Positions 52,712 through 63,900 of a DNA stretch of 64,000 nt are shown piece by piece (the stretch's first letter is position 1; every line of letters begins with the position of its first letter). The DNA lies in NCBI RefSeq assembly GCF_030067675.1, contig NZ_JASJEV010000001.1, forward strand, positions 138,309-202,308, given 5' to 3'. The position numbers were made by a program, and so were the translations under genes. The notes beneath the pieces were generated by a model. The model was not told where the DNA came from and did no database searches. It was given only the letters and a program-made list of their open reading frames with translations. This DNA is from Chelatococcus albus (GTDB taxonomy: Bacteria > Pseudomonadota > Alphaproteobacteria > Rhizobiales > Beijerinckiaceae).

Positions 52712-53400
52712 GGTGGCGCGTTTCTGCCGCCCGCGCCCGGACTTGGCAAGAGGCGATCCCGGTCGCGATGCGATCACGCCCTCCGGCGATGGCACGTTCC
52801 CGACCTGGACCGCCAGCGCGACACCATGCGGGCGTCAGAACAGCTGCCCGCCAGCCCCCGGGGGCGCCGCCCTCGGACACATGACCACCTCCGCTGGCCC
52901 GCACCGGCGCGAGGGCAGGGGCACGTCCCGTTCGACCAACCGCAAAGATCCTGCGCGGGACGGCGGTTCCACCGATCGATCAGATCGCCCGATCCGGCGA
53001 ATCGTCGTCGATGTCGATGTCGTCGCCCGTTAACCCTGTCTTTCGTGCAGCATTGCCGAGATCTAATCAGGGCAAGGCTTTCATAGGGCCGCCCCATTTC
53101 GGACGCAATTGCACGGCTCGACTTGCTGCGGGCTTGGGGAGCCGAAAAGTCACGCGACCCTCTTGCGGGTTCCTTCGCGCCGACTTAACGGTCTCTTCAC
53201 AGGGTACTCGGACACTCGGTCGACACGTTCCGCCAAGGTGTCGGACGGCGACTTCGCCGCCGCGCCATGTCGCGAAGAGACCGAGCGGGGCAAGACGGGG
53301 CGAGCCAATGTCGATTGGAAGACTGCCGATATGCGCTGAAGTGGACCGGCCGTCGACCGTCGAGAATATTGCCCCCCCTTCCAGCAGACCGAATTCGGCG
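52712..53400. other. 689-bp gap between tRNA-Ser and rlpA
   Basis: No supported gene is seen. The left end holds the tRNA-Ser promoter. The long in-frame extension upstream of rlpA (from about 53011) has no signal-peptide or family character. A possible earlier rlpA start is at 53308. Nothing else stands out. Confidence 0.4.
52721..52749 (-). promoter_or_regulatory. Candidate tRNA-Ser promoter
   Basis: On the minus strand TTGCCA (52749-52744), a 17-nt spacer and CAGAAA (52726-52721) lie 10 nt upstream of the mature tRNA 5' end. The -35 matches the consensus at five of six positions; the -10 is weak. Confidence 0.45.
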
Positions 53401-54459
53401 ATGGCTCTGGCGCTGCGCGTGGCGGGAGTGTCCGCCCTGGCGCTCGTCGTCGCCAATTGCAGCGCGCAGAAGACCGTCGGCAAGATCGATCCCAAATACG
53501 GCGTCGCGCCGAGCCCGCGCGTGGTCGAGCCTGGCCAGCCTGTCCCCAAAGGGGGCGGCCGTGAGCTCGTGGGCAAGCCGTATACGGTGGCGGGGCGCGT
53601 CTACACCCCACGCGAAAACCCGAACTACACGGCCGTCGGAACGGCATCCTGGTACGGCAGCGCCTTCCACGGCCGGCTGACGGCGAACGGCGAGGTCTTC
53701 GACAGGGGCTCGGTGGCCGCGGCGCACCCGACCCTGCCGCTGCCGAGCTATGTGCGGGTCACGAACCTCTCGAACAATCGCTCGATGGTGGTGCGCGTCA
53801 ATGATCGTGGCCCGTACCACGGCAACCGCCTGATCGACGTGTCCCAGCGCGCTGCCGAGGCGCTCGATTTCCACCGCATGGGTACGGCGAGGGTCAAGGT
53901 CGAGTATCTCGGGCGGGCTTCGCTGCGCGGCAGCGACGACCGCAAGCTGCTCGCGACGCTGCGCATCGACGGCACTCCCGCGAACCTGCCGGGCGGAACG
54001 GCCGCGCCGATCATGGTGGCCAGCGCCGAGGACACGAGCCCGGCACCGGAGATCTCGGCGACGCCGGCGGTCGCCCTGTCGGCTGCGGGCGCACCTGCCG
54101 CCACGGCGGCCTCGCTCGTGCCGCTGGCGCCGCGGCAGGCTGCGCCGCTCGTGACCGCCGCGGCGATGAATGCCGGCGGGGAGGCGATCGTCGGCCGACC
54201 GGTAACCGGCATCCCGCTGCCGCCGGAGCGCCCCTTCGATCTCGGCACCATTCCGAACGCCGGCGTGCCGGTCGCCGTGGCGGTGCCTACGTCGGGCGCC
54301 GGGCGCTCGGCGGCGATCTCGGGCACGCGCCCTGTCGTTGCAAGCCTGTTCTACGCGCCGGCGGAGGCGCCCGCCGTGCAATTCGGGCGGAACGATCCGA
54401 TGGCTGGCCTCAAGCCACAGCGCTTCGTGGCCTTCAAGACCCACACCATCGAGAACTGA
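53401..54459 (+). CDS. rlpA: Septal ring lytic transglycosylase RlpA family lipoprotein
   Basis: Lipoprotein with a double-psi beta-barrel domain that acts on peptidoglycan. The product from this start has 352 residues: a signal peptide with lipobox-like VVANC (Cys20), then the DPBB core (about 80-170) with ASWYGSAFHGRLTANGE and VRVNDRGPYHGNRLID, including the expected catalytic-type residues. The remaining 180 residues are Ala/Pro-rich, without a recognisable SPOR domain. An in-frame ATG at 53308 would add 31 residues and is the main alternative. Confidence 0.88.
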   Translation: MALALRVAGVSALALVVANCSAQKTVGKIDPKYGVAPSPRVVEPGQPVPKGGGRELVGKPYTVAGRVYTPRENPNYTAVGTASWYGSAFHGRLTANGEVFDRGSVAAAHPTLPLPSYVRVTNLSNNRSMVVRVNDRGPYHGNRLIDVSQRAAEALDFHRMGTARVKVEYLGRASLRGSDDRKLLATLRIDGTPANLPGGTAAPIMVASAEDTSPAPEISATPAVALSAAGAPAATAASLVPLAPRQAAPLVTAAAMNAGGEAIVGRPVTGIPLPPERPFDLGTIPNAGVPVAVAVPTSGAGRSAAISGTRPVVASLFYAPAEAPAVQFGRNDPMAGLKPQRFVAFKTHTIEN

Positions 54460-54480
54460 AGGCCTGCCGTGCGTGGCAGT

Positions 54481-54498
54481 CGGCGGGTGCTCCCGCCG
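54481..54498 (+). terminator. Hairpin after rlpA
   Basis: CGGCGGG and CCCGCCG form a perfect 7-bp stem with a 4-nt loop, 21 nt after the rlpA stop. No T-run follows, so termination here would be weak or factor-dependent. Confidence 0.35.
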
Positions 54499-54659
54499 GG
54501 AGCGGCGAGCTTGGTCCGCCGCACGAAGGCCGACGGCCTGGACCTGCCCGAGAGATGACCGGCGACGCCGGCCGTAAGGCGCCCATTGCGTCCTGCTGAC
54601 GTTGATTTCCGTTGGCCTGCGACGCACATTGGGCGCGAATGCAGCAGGGGACGGCAGGT

Positions 54660-55892
54660 ATGTGGCGCAGCAACGCCCGGGCAAGGCCGACAGGCTGGGC
54701 GAGCGCCCGGCGCGTGGCGGCCTGTTTGTACTCCCTGGCGACGCGAGTCAGCCTCGCCCTCGTCGTCCTGGCGGGCGCCGCGCAGGCGCAGGGATTCCAG
54801 ACCTCGGCGCCGCACGCCATTCTGATCGACGTGGCAACGGGAGCCGTGCTCTTCGAGAAGGCGGCAGACGATCCGATCGCGCCTGCCAGCATGGCCAAGA
54901 TCATGACTGCGGCGGTCCTCTTCGAGGAGATCCGCCAGGGGCGCCTGAAGCTCGACGACGAGTTCGGCATCTCGGAGAATGCCTGGCGCAAGGGCGGGGC
55001 GCCGTCGGGCGGTTCTGCGATGTTCGCCCAGCTCGGCAGCCGGGTGAAGATCGTCGATCTCATCCAGGGCATCGTCGTCCAGTCGGGCAACGACGCCTCG
55101 ATCGCCGTGGCCGAAGGCATCGCCGGCAGCGAGGACAACTTCGCCAACCTGATGACGAAGCGCGCCCGCGAACTGGGCCTGACGAAATCCGTGTTCCGGA
55201 ACGCTACCGGCCTCGGCCATCCGGAGCAGAAGACGACCGCCCGCGAGCTGGCGAAACTCTCCCAACATGTGATCGAGACCTATCCAGATCTCTACAAGTA
55301 TTTCGGGCAGCGCGAGTTCACCTGGAACAAGATCCGCCAGCAGAACCGCAACCCGCTCATCGCGATGGACATCGGCGCGGACGGATTGAAGACCGGCTAC
55401 ATTGAGGAGTCCGGCTACGGATTGGTGGGCTCGGCGGTGCAGAACGATCAGAGGCTGATCGTGGTCGTCGCCGGCCTCAAGACCGCCCGTGACCGGGCAA
55501 CAGAGGCTCGCAAGCTGCTCGACTGGGGGTTCCGCTCCTTCGAGGCGCGCATGCTTTTTGCTGCCGGCGAGGAGGTCGGCGACGTGCGGGTCTACGGCGG
55601 CGAGAAGGGCAGCGTCGCCGTCGCGGCCAAGGTGCCCGTCAAGGTGCTGATGCAGCGCGGGTCGAGCGAGAAGCTCGTCGCACGCATCGTCTACATGGGG
55701 CCTCTGCGCGCGCCGGTCGAGCCGGGGCAGGAGGTGGCGCGCCTGCGGGTCACGCGCGGCGACACCCAGGCGCTCGACCTGCCGCTCTACAGCACTGCCG
55801 CGGTTGCGCGCGGCAGCCTCTCGCAACGCGCCTTCGACGGGCTCATCGAACTCGGCGTGGGGCTCGCCCGCCGCGCCTTCGCCAAGATCTGA
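54660..55892 (+). CDS. dacC: D-alanyl-D-alanine carboxypeptidase
   Basis: Low-molecular-weight penicillin-binding protein that trims peptidoglycan pentapeptides. The 410-residue precursor has a signal peptide (about 1-43, ending AAQA). The active-site triad is SMAK (77-80), SGN (142-144) and KTG (244-246). A PBP5-type C-terminal beta domain follows, and then an amphipathic end helix ending RRAFAKI. The ATG at 54660 was chosen for its signal peptide and GGGACGGCAGG region; starts at 54639 or 54612 are possible. The symbol is nominal among dacA/C/F. Confidence 0.92.
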   Translation: MWRSNARARPTGWASARRVAACLYSLATRVSLALVVLAGAAQAQGFQTSAPHAILIDVATGAVLFEKAADDPIAPASMAKIMTAAVLFEEIRQGRLKLDDEFGISENAWRKGGAPSGGSAMFAQLGSRVKIVDLIQGIVVQSGNDASIAVAEGIAGSEDNFANLMTKRARELGLTKSVFRNATGLGHPEQKTTARELAKLSQHVIETYPDLYKYFGQREFTWNKIRQQNRNPLIAMDIGADGLKTGYIEESGYGLVGSAVQNDQRLIVVVAGLKTARDRATEARKLLDWGFRSFEARMLFAAGEEVGDVRVYGGEKGSVAVAAKVPVKVLMQRGSSEKLVARIVYMGPLRAPVEPGQEVARLRVTRGDTQALDLPLYSTAAVARGSLSQRAFDGLIELGVGLARRAFAKI

Positions 55893-55899
55893 GGTGGCC

Positions 55900-56586
55900 T
55901 TGACGCGGGGACGTTTCATCACCTTCGAAGGCGGGGAGGGGGCCGGCAAGTCCACGCAGGTGCAGCGCCTCATGGCGCGCCTGGACGCCGCCGGCATCCG
56001 CGCCATGGCCACGCGCGAGCCGGGTGGCTCGCCGAGGGCCGAGGAGTTCCGCAAGGTGCTGCTCTCGGGCGCAGCCAAGGAACTCGGCCCCATGGCCGAA
56101 GCGCTGCTGTTCTCCGCCGCTCGCTCCGACCACCTGGAACATACGATCCGCCCGGCGCTGGCGCGCGGCATCTGGGTCGTATGCGACCGCTTCGCCGACT
56201 CCACGCGCGCCTACCAGGGGGCATTGGGCAATCTTGAGCCCGCAGTCATACGCGCCATGGAGCGCATCGTGGTCGGCTCCACCTATCCCGACCTCACCCT
56301 CATCCTCGACCTGCCGCCCGAGCTCGGCCTCGCACGCGCGGAGGCCCGCCGCAATGCGCGCAACGAGGGAACGGACCGCTTCGAGGCCGAGGACGTCGGC
56401 TTCCACCGCGTGCTGCGCAAGGCTTTTCTCGATATCGCGGAGGCTGAACCGGAGCGCTGCGTGGTGATTGATGCGAGCGCTGCGCCCGAGATCGTCGAGG
56501 AGCGTGTCTGGGAGGCGGTGAAGACGCGCCTGGCACCGGCGACAACGCGCATCAAGGGGAAGGATGGCGTCCGTGGCGGCCACTGA
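55900..56586 (+). CDS. tmk: Thymidylate kinase
   Basis: Phosphorylates dTMP to dTDP, essential for dTTP supply. The 228-residue product has the P-loop GGEGAGKST (11-19), the REPGG motif near 39-43, and the DRF and LID-region motifs (CDRFADST near 89-96). No ATG is near the N-terminus. The TTG at 55900 has GAGG five nt upstream; the GTG at 55894 is an alternative. It overlaps holB by 23 nt, the usual tmk-holB pair. Confidence 0.94.
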   Translation: MTRGRFITFEGGEGAGKSTQVQRLMARLDAAGIRAMATREPGGSPRAEEFRKVLLSGAAKELGPMAEALLFSAARSDHLEHTIRPALARGIWVVCDRFADSTRAYQGALGNLEPAVIRAMERIVVGSTYPDLTLILDLPPELGLARAEARRNARNEGTDRFEAEDVGFHRVLRKAFLDIAEAEPERCVVIDASAAPEIVEERVWEAVKTRLAPATTRIKGKDGVRGGH

Positions 56587-57649
56587 GGGCGAACTGGAGG
56601 CGGATCGCCTGCCCGGTGCCCCGCACCCGCGCGAGCGAGCGGTGCTCTTCGGTCATCAGGAGGCGGAGGCGGCTTTCCTCGAAGCGTATCGGAGCGGCCG
56701 GCTCCATCATGCCTGGCTCCTGGGCGGGGCCGAGGGCATCGGCAAGGCGACCTTCGCCTACCGTGTCGCGCGCTTTCTCCTCGCTCATCCCGATCCTGCG
56801 GCGCTGGAGGTCCGGCAGGCACAGGACCTCTCCGTGCCGGCCAACCATCCTGTGGCCCACAAGGTGGCTGCCCTGTCGCACCCTGACCTGACGGTGCTGC
56901 GTCGGGCGCCGGGCACGGAGAAGAAGGGACCATCGAGCATCATTCCCGTCGACGCGGCGCGCCGGGCGCTGACGATGTTCGGCTCCACCGCCGGCGTTGA
57001 TGGCTACCGCATCTGCATCGTCGACAGCGCCGAGGATCTCAACCTGTCGAGCGCCAATGCGCTCCTCAAGGTCATCGAGGAGCCACCGCCGCGTTCGCTG
57101 TTCCTCATCGTGGCGCATGCCCCCGGGCGGACCTTGGCAACCATCCGCTCGCGCTGCCGCCGTCTGATGTTGCGGCCGCTCACCCAGCCCGATGTCGTGC
57201 GGGCGCTGCGATCCCTCGGCCCGCCGTGGGACCGGGCGGAAACGGCAGTCATCGAGCACGCTGCGGCCCTCGCCGAAGGTTCCGTGCGTCGGGCCGTCGG
57301 GCTCCTCGACGCCGAGACCATCGCACTTGTCGAGCGCGTCCGGGCCGTGCTCGAACGCTTGCCCGAACAGGATCTCGCGGGGCTCTACCTTCTTGCGGAG
57401 GATCTGGCGGGACGCGACGCCGAGGACGATTTCGCCGTTGTGCTCGAAACCATTGCCGATTGGATCGCCACCACAGTGCGGGGGAGGGCGGGCGAAGGGG
57501 CCTCGCGCCTTGCGCCCCTCGTGGAGGTGTGGGAGAAGAGCGCCCGCGCGGCGCGCGAAGCGCAAGTTCTCAACCTCGATCGCCGCCCGCTCGTACTCGC
57601 GATCTTCGGCGACCTCGCGGAGGCCGTGCGGCGTTGTCGCGCCGCTTGA
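56564..57649 (+). CDS. holB: DNA polymerase III subunit delta'
   Basis: Clamp-loader subunit, 361 residues. The AAA+ domain has the Walker A region GGAEGIGKA (54-62), degenerate compared with DnaX, and sensor/arginine regions such as [11 protein letters not shown] (about 165-175) and SRCRRL. No zinc-binding cysteine cluster is seen, as is common in alphaproteobacterial delta'. It overlaps tmk upstream and precedes metG by 41 nt. Confidence 0.93.
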   Translation: MASVAATEGELEADRLPGAPHPRERAVLFGHQEAEAAFLEAYRSGRLHHAWLLGGAEGIGKATFAYRVARFLLAHPDPAALEVRQAQDLSVPANHPVAHKVAALSHPDLTVLRRAPGTEKKGPSSIIPVDAARRALTMFGSTAGVDGYRICIVDSAEDLNLSSANALLKVIEEPPPRSLFLIVAHAPGRTLATIRSRCRRLMLRPLTQPDVVRALRSLGPPWDRAETAVIEHAAALAEGSVRRAVGLLDAETIALVERVRAVLERLPEQDLAGLYLLAEDLAGRDAEDDFAVVLETIADWIATTVRGRAGEGASRLAPLVEVWEKSARAAREAQVLNLDRRPLVLAIFGDLAEAVRRCRAA

Positions 57650-57690
57650 CCGCGGCGCTGTCTCGGACGCTGTCTCACATGGGTCTTGGC

Positions 57691-59253
57691 ATGGCCGAGC
57701 GCCAGAAATTCTATATCACCACGGCGATCTCCTATCCCAACGGAGCGCCGCACATCGGCCACGCCTACGAGGCCGTGGCGGCGGATGCCATCGCGCGATT
57801 CAAGCGGCTCGACGGCTGCGACGTCTTCTTCATGACGGGCGTCGACGAGCACGGCCTGAAGATGACCCAGACGGCCGCCAGGGAAGGCATCGGCCCGAAG
57901 GAGCTGTCGGACCGCAACACGGCTTTGTTCGTGCAGATGTGCGACCGGCTCGCGGTATCACGCGACCGCTTCATCCGCACGACGGAGCCGGCGCATTACG
58001 CCGCCTCCCAGGCCTTGTGGCGCAAGATGGCGGAAGCGGGCGACATCTACCTCGATACCTATGCCGGCTGGTATTCGGTGCGGGACGAGGCCTTCTACGA
58101 CGAGAGCGAGACGGTTCCTGGTGAGAACGGTGTGCGCCTCGGCCCGCAGGGCACGCCCGTCGAGTGGACGGAAGAACAGACCTATTTCTTCCGCCTGTCG
58201 GCCTATCAGGATCGGTTGCTCGCGCATTACGAGGCCAATCCCGACTTCATCAGCCCGGCGAGCCGGCGCAACGAGGTGGTGAGCTTCGTCAGGAGCGGCC
58301 TGCAGGATCTTTCCATCTCGCGCACGACGCTCACCTGGGGCGTGCCCGTGCCGGAGGCGCCCGATCACGTGATGTACGTGTGGGTGGACGCACTCACCAA
58401 CTACATCACGGGTCTCGGCTATCCGGACGTGGAGAGCGAGGCCTTCCGCCGTTACTGGCCGGCGGACGTGCACATCATCGGCAAGGACATCACGCGCTTC
58501 CACGCGGTCTACTGGCCGGCCTTCCTCATGTCGGCGGGGCTGCCCCTGCCGCAACGCGTCTTCGGCCACGGATTCCTGTTCAACCGCGGTGAGAAGATGT
58601 CGAAGTCGGTCGGCAATGTGATCGACCCCTTCACGCTTGCCGAGACCTACGGCACCGACCAGCTCCGCTATTTCTTCCTGCGCGAGGTGCCCTTCGGCCA
58701 GGACGGCAACTACAGCCACGAGGCGATCGTCAACCGCATCAACGCCGATCTCGCCAACGATCTCGGCAATCTCGCCCAGCGTTCGCTGTCGATGATCGCC
58801 AAGAACTGCGGTGGAGCTGTGCCCGCGCCCAACGGCCTGACCGAGGCGGACAGGGCGATCCTCGCCGCGGCGGACGGACTGCACGCGAAGGCGCGGGCGG
58901 CGATGGTCGACTACGCGCTGCACACGGTGCTCGCCGACGTCTGGGCCGTGGTCGCCGAGGCCAACCGATATTTCGCGGCGCAGGAGCCATGGGCTCTGCG
59001 CAAGACCGATCCGCGGCGGATGGAGACCGTGCTCTACGTCACGGCCGAAGTGCTGCGCGAAGTGGCGATCCTGGCCCAGCCGGTGGTGCCCGCGGCAGCA
59101 GCCAGGCTCCTCGACCTCCTCGCCGTCGGCCCCGACCGGCGCGACTTCGCGGTCCTCGGTGAGAAGGGGCGCCTTGAGCCTGGAACGCCGCTGCCGGCGC
59201 CCGTTCCGGTCTTCCCGCGTTATGTCGAAACGGAGGCGGAGGCAGCGTCCTGA
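57691..59253 (+). CDS. metG: Methionyl-tRNA synthetase
   Basis: Class I synthetase, 520 residues, the short form without a C-terminal dimerisation domain. Motifs HIGH (21-24) and KMSKS (302-306) are intact. In the connective-peptide region the usual zinc-knuckle cysteines are absent: the segment reads [14 protein letters not shown] where many relatives have Cys. An ATG four codons upstream is an alternative start. It is followed by tatD with a one-base overlap (TGATG). Confidence 0.96.
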   Translation: MAERQKFYITTAISYPNGAPHIGHAYEAVAADAIARFKRLDGCDVFFMTGVDEHGLKMTQTAAREGIGPKELSDRNTALFVQMCDRLAVSRDRFIRTTEPAHYAASQALWRKMAEAGDIYLDTYAGWYSVRDEAFYDESETVPGENGVRLGPQGTPVEWTEEQTYFFRLSAYQDRLLAHYEANPDFISPASRRNEVVSFVRSGLQDLSISRTTLTWGVPVPEAPDHVMYVWVDALTNYITGLGYPDVESEAFRRYWPADVHIIGKDITRFHAVYWPAFLMSAGLPLPQRVFGHGFLFNRGEKMSKSVGNVIDPFTLAETYGTDQLRYFFLREVPFGQDGNYSHEAIVNRINADLANDLGNLAQRSLSMIAKNCGGAVPAPNGLTEADRAILAAADGLHAKARAAMVDYALHTVLADVWAVVAEANRYFAAQEPWALRKTDPRRMETVLYVTAEVLREVAILAQPVVPAAAARLLDLLAVGPDRRDFAVLGEKGRLEPGTPLPAPVPVFPRYVETEAEAAS

Positions 59254-60053
59254 TGCTGGTCGACAACCACTGCCATCTCGACTTTCCCGATTTTGCCGCC
59301 GAGCTCGACGCCATCGTGGCGCGAGCGCGGGCGGCGGGGGTGTCGCGCATGGTGACGATCTCGACCTACGTGCGCCGTTTCGCCACCTATCGGGCCATCG
59401 CCGAGCGCTATCACGGCGTCTTCTGCACGGTCGGTACTCATCCGCACCAGGCCGCGGAAGAGCCGGACGTCACAGCCGAGGAGCTCGTGGAGCTGTCACG
59501 GCACCCGCGCTGCATCGCCATCGGCGAGGCGGGGCTCGACTACCATTACGACCGCAGCCCGCGCGACATGCAGCAGGCCGTGTTCCGCACGCACATCGCC
59601 GCGGCGCGGGCCACGGGCCTGCCCCTCGTCATCCATGCGCGTGCGGCCGACGACGACATGATCGCCATCCTGCGGGAGGAAATGGAGAAGGGAACCTTTG
59701 GCGCGGTTCTGCATTGCTTTTCCTCCGGGCCGGAGCTTGCCCGGGCGGGGCTGGACCTCGGCCTCTACGTCTCCTTCTCGGGCATCCTGACCTTCAAGCG
59801 CTCGGAGGATCTGCGCGCCATTGCAGCCGACGTGCCGCTCGACCGTCTTCTTGTCGAGACGGATGCGCCCTATCTCGCGCCGGTGCCCCACCGCGGCCAG
59901 CGCAACGAGCCGGCCTACGTGGCGCATACCGCCGCCGTGCTGGCGGAGGTGAAGGGCGTGAGTCCCGCCGCGATCGCGCGGGTCACGACGGAGAATTTCG
60001 AGCGGTTGTTCGCGAAGGCCGTGGCGGCCGAGGCGGAGGCTGGCGCCGCATGA
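59253..60053 (+). CDS. tatD: TatD family metal-dependent hydrolase
   Basis: TIM-barrel deoxyribonuclease of the amidohydrolase type, 266 residues. Metal ligands include His6 and His8 in DNHCHLDF, the glutamate in GEAGLDYHYD (about 91-100), and later histidines in VIHARAADD and LHCFSSG. The aspartate is in VETDAPYLAP. It probably acts in DNA quality control. The metG-tatD-MBL trio is tightly packed, with overlaps of one and four bases, and is conserved in alphaproteobacteria. Confidence 0.94.
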   Translation: MLVDNHCHLDFPDFAAELDAIVARARAAGVSRMVTISTYVRRFATYRAIAERYHGVFCTVGTHPHQAAEEPDVTAEELVELSRHPRCIAIGEAGLDYHYDRSPRDMQQAVFRTHIAAARATGLPLVIHARAADDDMIAILREEMEKGTFGAVLHCFSSGPELARAGLDLGLYVSFSGILTFKRSEDLRAIAADVPLDRLLVETDAPYLAPVPHRGQRNEPAYVAHTAAVLAEVKGVSPAAIARVTTENFERLFAKAVAAEAEAGAA

Positions 60054-60895
60054 CGCTCACCGTCACCATCCTCGGCTGCGGGTCGTCCGGCGGCGTGCCC
60101 CGCGTCGGGTCGGGATGGGGCGCGTGCGATCCGCAGAATCCGAAGAACCGCCGCCGGCGCTGTTCGGTCCTCGTCGAGCGCAGCGGCCCGGCGGGCAAGA
60201 CAACCGTTCTCGTTGATACCTCGCCGGACCTGCGCGAACAGCTTCTGCGCGAGAACGTGCAGCATCTCGATGGCGTTCTCTACACGCACGAGCACGCCGA
60301 CCATACGCACGGCATCGACGACCTGCGGCCGCTCGCCATCCACATGCGCCGCTGCATTGACATCTATACCGACGCGCGGACCAGCGCACTCCTGCGGGCC
60401 CGCTTCGGCTATTGCTTCGTGACGCCGGAAGACAGCGACTACCCGCCGATCGTCGTGGAGCATCACATCGCGCCCGACCGGCCGGTGCATGTCGAGGGCG
60501 CCGGCGGTCGCATCGAAGCATGGCCCTTCCGCATGCAGCACGGCCGTCTCGAGGCGCTGGGCTTCCGTTTCGACGGGATCGCCTATGCGAGCGACGTCAG
60601 CGCCATGCCGGAGGCGAGCCTCGGCTTCCTGCAGGATCTCGACGTGCTGATCCTCGACGCCCTGCGCTACACGCGCCATCCGACGCATTTCAACGTGGCC
60701 GAGGCGCTGGCCCTCATCGAGCGCGTGAAGCCACGGCGCGCGATCCTGACCAACCTGCATACGGATCTCGACTACGAGCGTCTGCGGAGTGAGTTGCCGC
60801 CGTCGGTCGAACCTGCCTACGACGGCATGCGCATCGCGGCATCGGCGGAGGCACCGGCTGCCGCGATGCATCAACGAGACGACGTAAGAGCCTGA
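60050..60895 (+). CDS. MBL fold metallo-hydrolase (PhnP-like)
   Basis: Metallo-beta-lactamase-fold phosphodiesterase-like protein, 281 residues. The zinc motif is HEHADH, with His80, His82, Asp84 and His85. The N-terminal ILGCGSSGGVPR (7-18) is typical of the PhnP/PqqB branch. It lies outside any phn operon and after metG-tatD, so its substrate is probably a nucleotide or nucleic acid derivative; this is inference. Its ATG overlaps the tatD stop by four bases. Confidence 0.9.
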   Translation: MTLTVTILGCGSSGGVPRVGSGWGACDPQNPKNRRRRCSVLVERSGPAGKTTVLVDTSPDLREQLLRENVQHLDGVLYTHEHADHTHGIDDLRPLAIHMRRCIDIYTDARTSALLRARFGYCFVTPEDSDYPPIVVEHHIAPDRPVHVEGAGGRIEAWPFRMQHGRLEALGFRFDGIAYASDVSAMPEASLGFLQDLDVLILDALRYTRHPTHFNVAEALALIERVKPRRAILTNLHTDLDYERLRSELPPSVEPAYDGMRIAASAEAPAAAMHQRDDVRA

Positions 60896-60917
60896 TTTCA
60901 CTGAAGTGAATCAGGCT
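60889..60917 (-). terminator. Hairpin shared by two convergent stop codons
   Basis: AGCCTGATTTCACT pairs with AGTGAATCAGGCT with one bulged T. The hairpin covers the stop codon of the plus-strand hydrolase (60893-60895) and that of the minus-strand cusA (60911-60913). No long T-run follows on either side. It may end both transcripts. Confidence 0.5.
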
Positions 60918-63900
60918 GAAGGCGCTCGTGTGCTGCCACGAGCGGCGGAGTACTCCGCCGCTCGCTGCACCTCTGGAGCGGGCGCGTGCGCCGTTGTCCT
61001 GGCCGCATGCCGATCGGGCAGGCCAACCCCCTTCGCGAGCGCATAGATCGCCGGAATGACGACGAGGGTGAGCACGGTCGAGGACACCATGCCGCCGATC
61101 ATCGGCACCGCGATGCGCTGCATGACCTCCGACCCGGCGCCGGTGCTCCACAGGATCGGGATCAGGCCGGCCATGATGGCGACGACTGTCATCATCTTCG
61201 GGCGCACGCGCTCGACCGCTCCCTCCATGATCGCCGCATGCAGGTCCTCCAGTGTGAACGGGCGGCCTTGCGCGGCGCGCTCCGCCTTCAGCTCGCCCAT
61301 CGCCTGATCGAGATAGATCAGCATGACGACGCCGGTCTCGGCTGCGACGCCCGCCAGTGCGATGAAGCCGACCGCCACCGCGACAGACATGTTGAAGCCG
61401 AGCCACCACATCAGCCACAGCCCGCCGACGAGCGCGAAGGGCAGCGACAGCATGACGATCAGCGTTTCGGTCAGGCGCCGGAAGTTGAGGTAGAGCAGCA
61501 GGAAGATGATGAGCAGGGTCAGCGGGACGACGAGCTTGAGACGGGCCGCGGCGCGCTCGAGATACTCGAACTGGCCGCTCCAGGACACGTAGGTGCCCGG
61601 CGGGAACTGCACCTCCTTGGCCACCGCCTGCCGCGCCTCGGCGACGTAACCGCCGAGATCGCGGCCCGCAATGTCGACGAAGATGTACACGGCGAGCTGA
61701 CCGTTCTCCGTCCGGATCGCGGTGGCACCGCGCGTCGGGCGGATGGCGGCGACCTCGCCAAGCGGCACCGTGCCGCCATTTGGCAGGGGCACGAGCACCT
61801 CCTGGGCGATGGCCTGCGGATCCGAGCGGAAATCGCGAGGATAGCGCACATTGACGGCGTAGCGCTCGCGCCCCTCGACGGTCGTCGTCACGGCCTCGCC
61901 GCCGAGGGCAGTGGCGATGACGTCCTGCACGTCGCTGATCATCAGGCCGTAGCGGGCGAGCGCCGCCCGATCCGGCACGATGTCGAGGTAGTAACCGCCG
62001 ATCACCCGCTCGGCATAGGCGCTCGCCGTACCGGGCACGGCGCGGACAACCGCCTCGACCCGGCGCGCAACCTTCTCCATTTCCGTGAGGTCGGTGCCGA
62101 ACACCTTGATGCCCACGGGCGTGCGGATGCCGGTCGAGAGCATGTCGATGCGCGCACGGATGGGCATGGTCCAGGCATTGGAGACGCCGGGGAACTGCAG
62201 CGCCTTGTCCATCTCCGCCTTGAGGCTGTCGATGGTGACCCCGGGTCGCCATTCGCTCTTCGGCCTCAGGGTGATGATCGTCTCGAACATCTCCGTGGGG
62301 GCCGGATCGGTCGCGGTCTGCGCCCGCCCCGCCTTGCCGTAGACCGAGGCGACCTCCGGGAAGGACTTGATGATGCGGTCCTGCGTCTGCAGGAGCTCGG
62401 CCGCCTTGGTGACCGACAGGCCTGGCAGGGTCGTCGGCATGTACATCAGCGTGCCCTCGTTCAGGCTCGGCATGAACTCGGAGCCGAGTTTCATGGCGGG
62501 CCAGACCGAGGCGACGAGCGCCGCCACAGCCAGCAGGATGGTCGGCACCTTGGCGCCAAGCACGCCGCGGATCACGGGGCGATAGACGAAGATGAGGAAG
62601 CGGTTGATCGGGTTCCTGTGCTCCGGGACGATGCGGCCGCGCACGAAGATCACCATGAGCGCCGGGACGAGCGTCACGGAGAGGAGCGCCGCCGCAGCCA
62701 TGGCGAAGGTCTTCGTGTAGGCGAGGGGACCGAACAACCGCCCCTCCTGCGCCTCGAGCGTGAAGATCGGCAGGAACGACACGGTGATGATGAGGAGCGA
62801 GAAGAACAGCGCCGGGCCGACCTCGCTTGCCGCCTTGATCAGGATGTCGACGCGGGAGCTTCCCGGCGGTGCCCGCTCCAGGTGCTTGTGCGCGTTCTCG
62901 ATCATGACGATGGCCGCGTCGATCATGGCCCCGATGGCGATGGCGATGCCGCCGAGACTCATGATGTTCGAGCCGAGCCCCATGAACTTCATCGCCGCGA
63001 ATGCCATCAGCACGCCGACAGGCAGCATGAGGATGGCGACGAGCGCGCTCCTCACGTGCAGGAGGAATGCAACGGACACCAGCGCGACGATGATGCTCTC
63101 CTCGATCAGCGTGCCCTTCAGCGTCTCGATCGCCGCCTCGATGAGCTGCGAGCGATCGTAGACCGGCACGATCTCGGTCCCCTTCGGCAGGCTCGGCAAG
63201 ATCTCCCCGAGCCGCGCCTTGACGTTCTCGATGACGGTCAGGGCATTTGCCCCGAAGCGCTGCAGGGCGATGCCGCTCGCCACCTCGCCTTCGCCGTTGA
63301 GCTCGGTGATGCCGCGCCGCTCGTCGGGGCCCAGCTCGACGCGCGCCACGTCCCGCAGAAGGACCGGCGTGCCGCCGTCGTTCTTCAGGACGATCTGCTC
63401 GAGATCGCCCATGCCCTTGAGGTAGCCGCGGCCGCGGACCATGAACTCGAACTCGGAGAGTTCGACGGTGCGCCCGCCCGTGTCGGCATTGCTCGACCGG
63501 ATGGCGTCCCGCACCCTCTGCAGCGGGATGCCGAAGGCTCTGAGCCGCTGCGGATCGACGACGACGTTGTACTGCTTGACGAAGCCGCCGACACTCGCGA
63601 CCTCCGCCACGCCTTCGGCCTTGGCCGTGGCGTAGCGGATCGTCCAGTCCTGTAGCGAGCGCAGCTCCGCCAGCGTGCGGTTCTTGGCGACGACGGCATA
63701 TTGATAGACCCAGCCGACGCCCGTCGCATCCGGCCCGAGGCTCGGCGTGACGCCGGCGGGCAGGCGCCGCGCCGCTGCGTTCAGATATTCGAGCACGCGG
63801 CTTCGCGCCCAATAGGGGTCGGTCCCATCCTCGAAGATGACGTAAACGAAGGACACGCCGAAGTAGGAGAAGCCGCGCACGACCTTTGACCTCGGCACTG

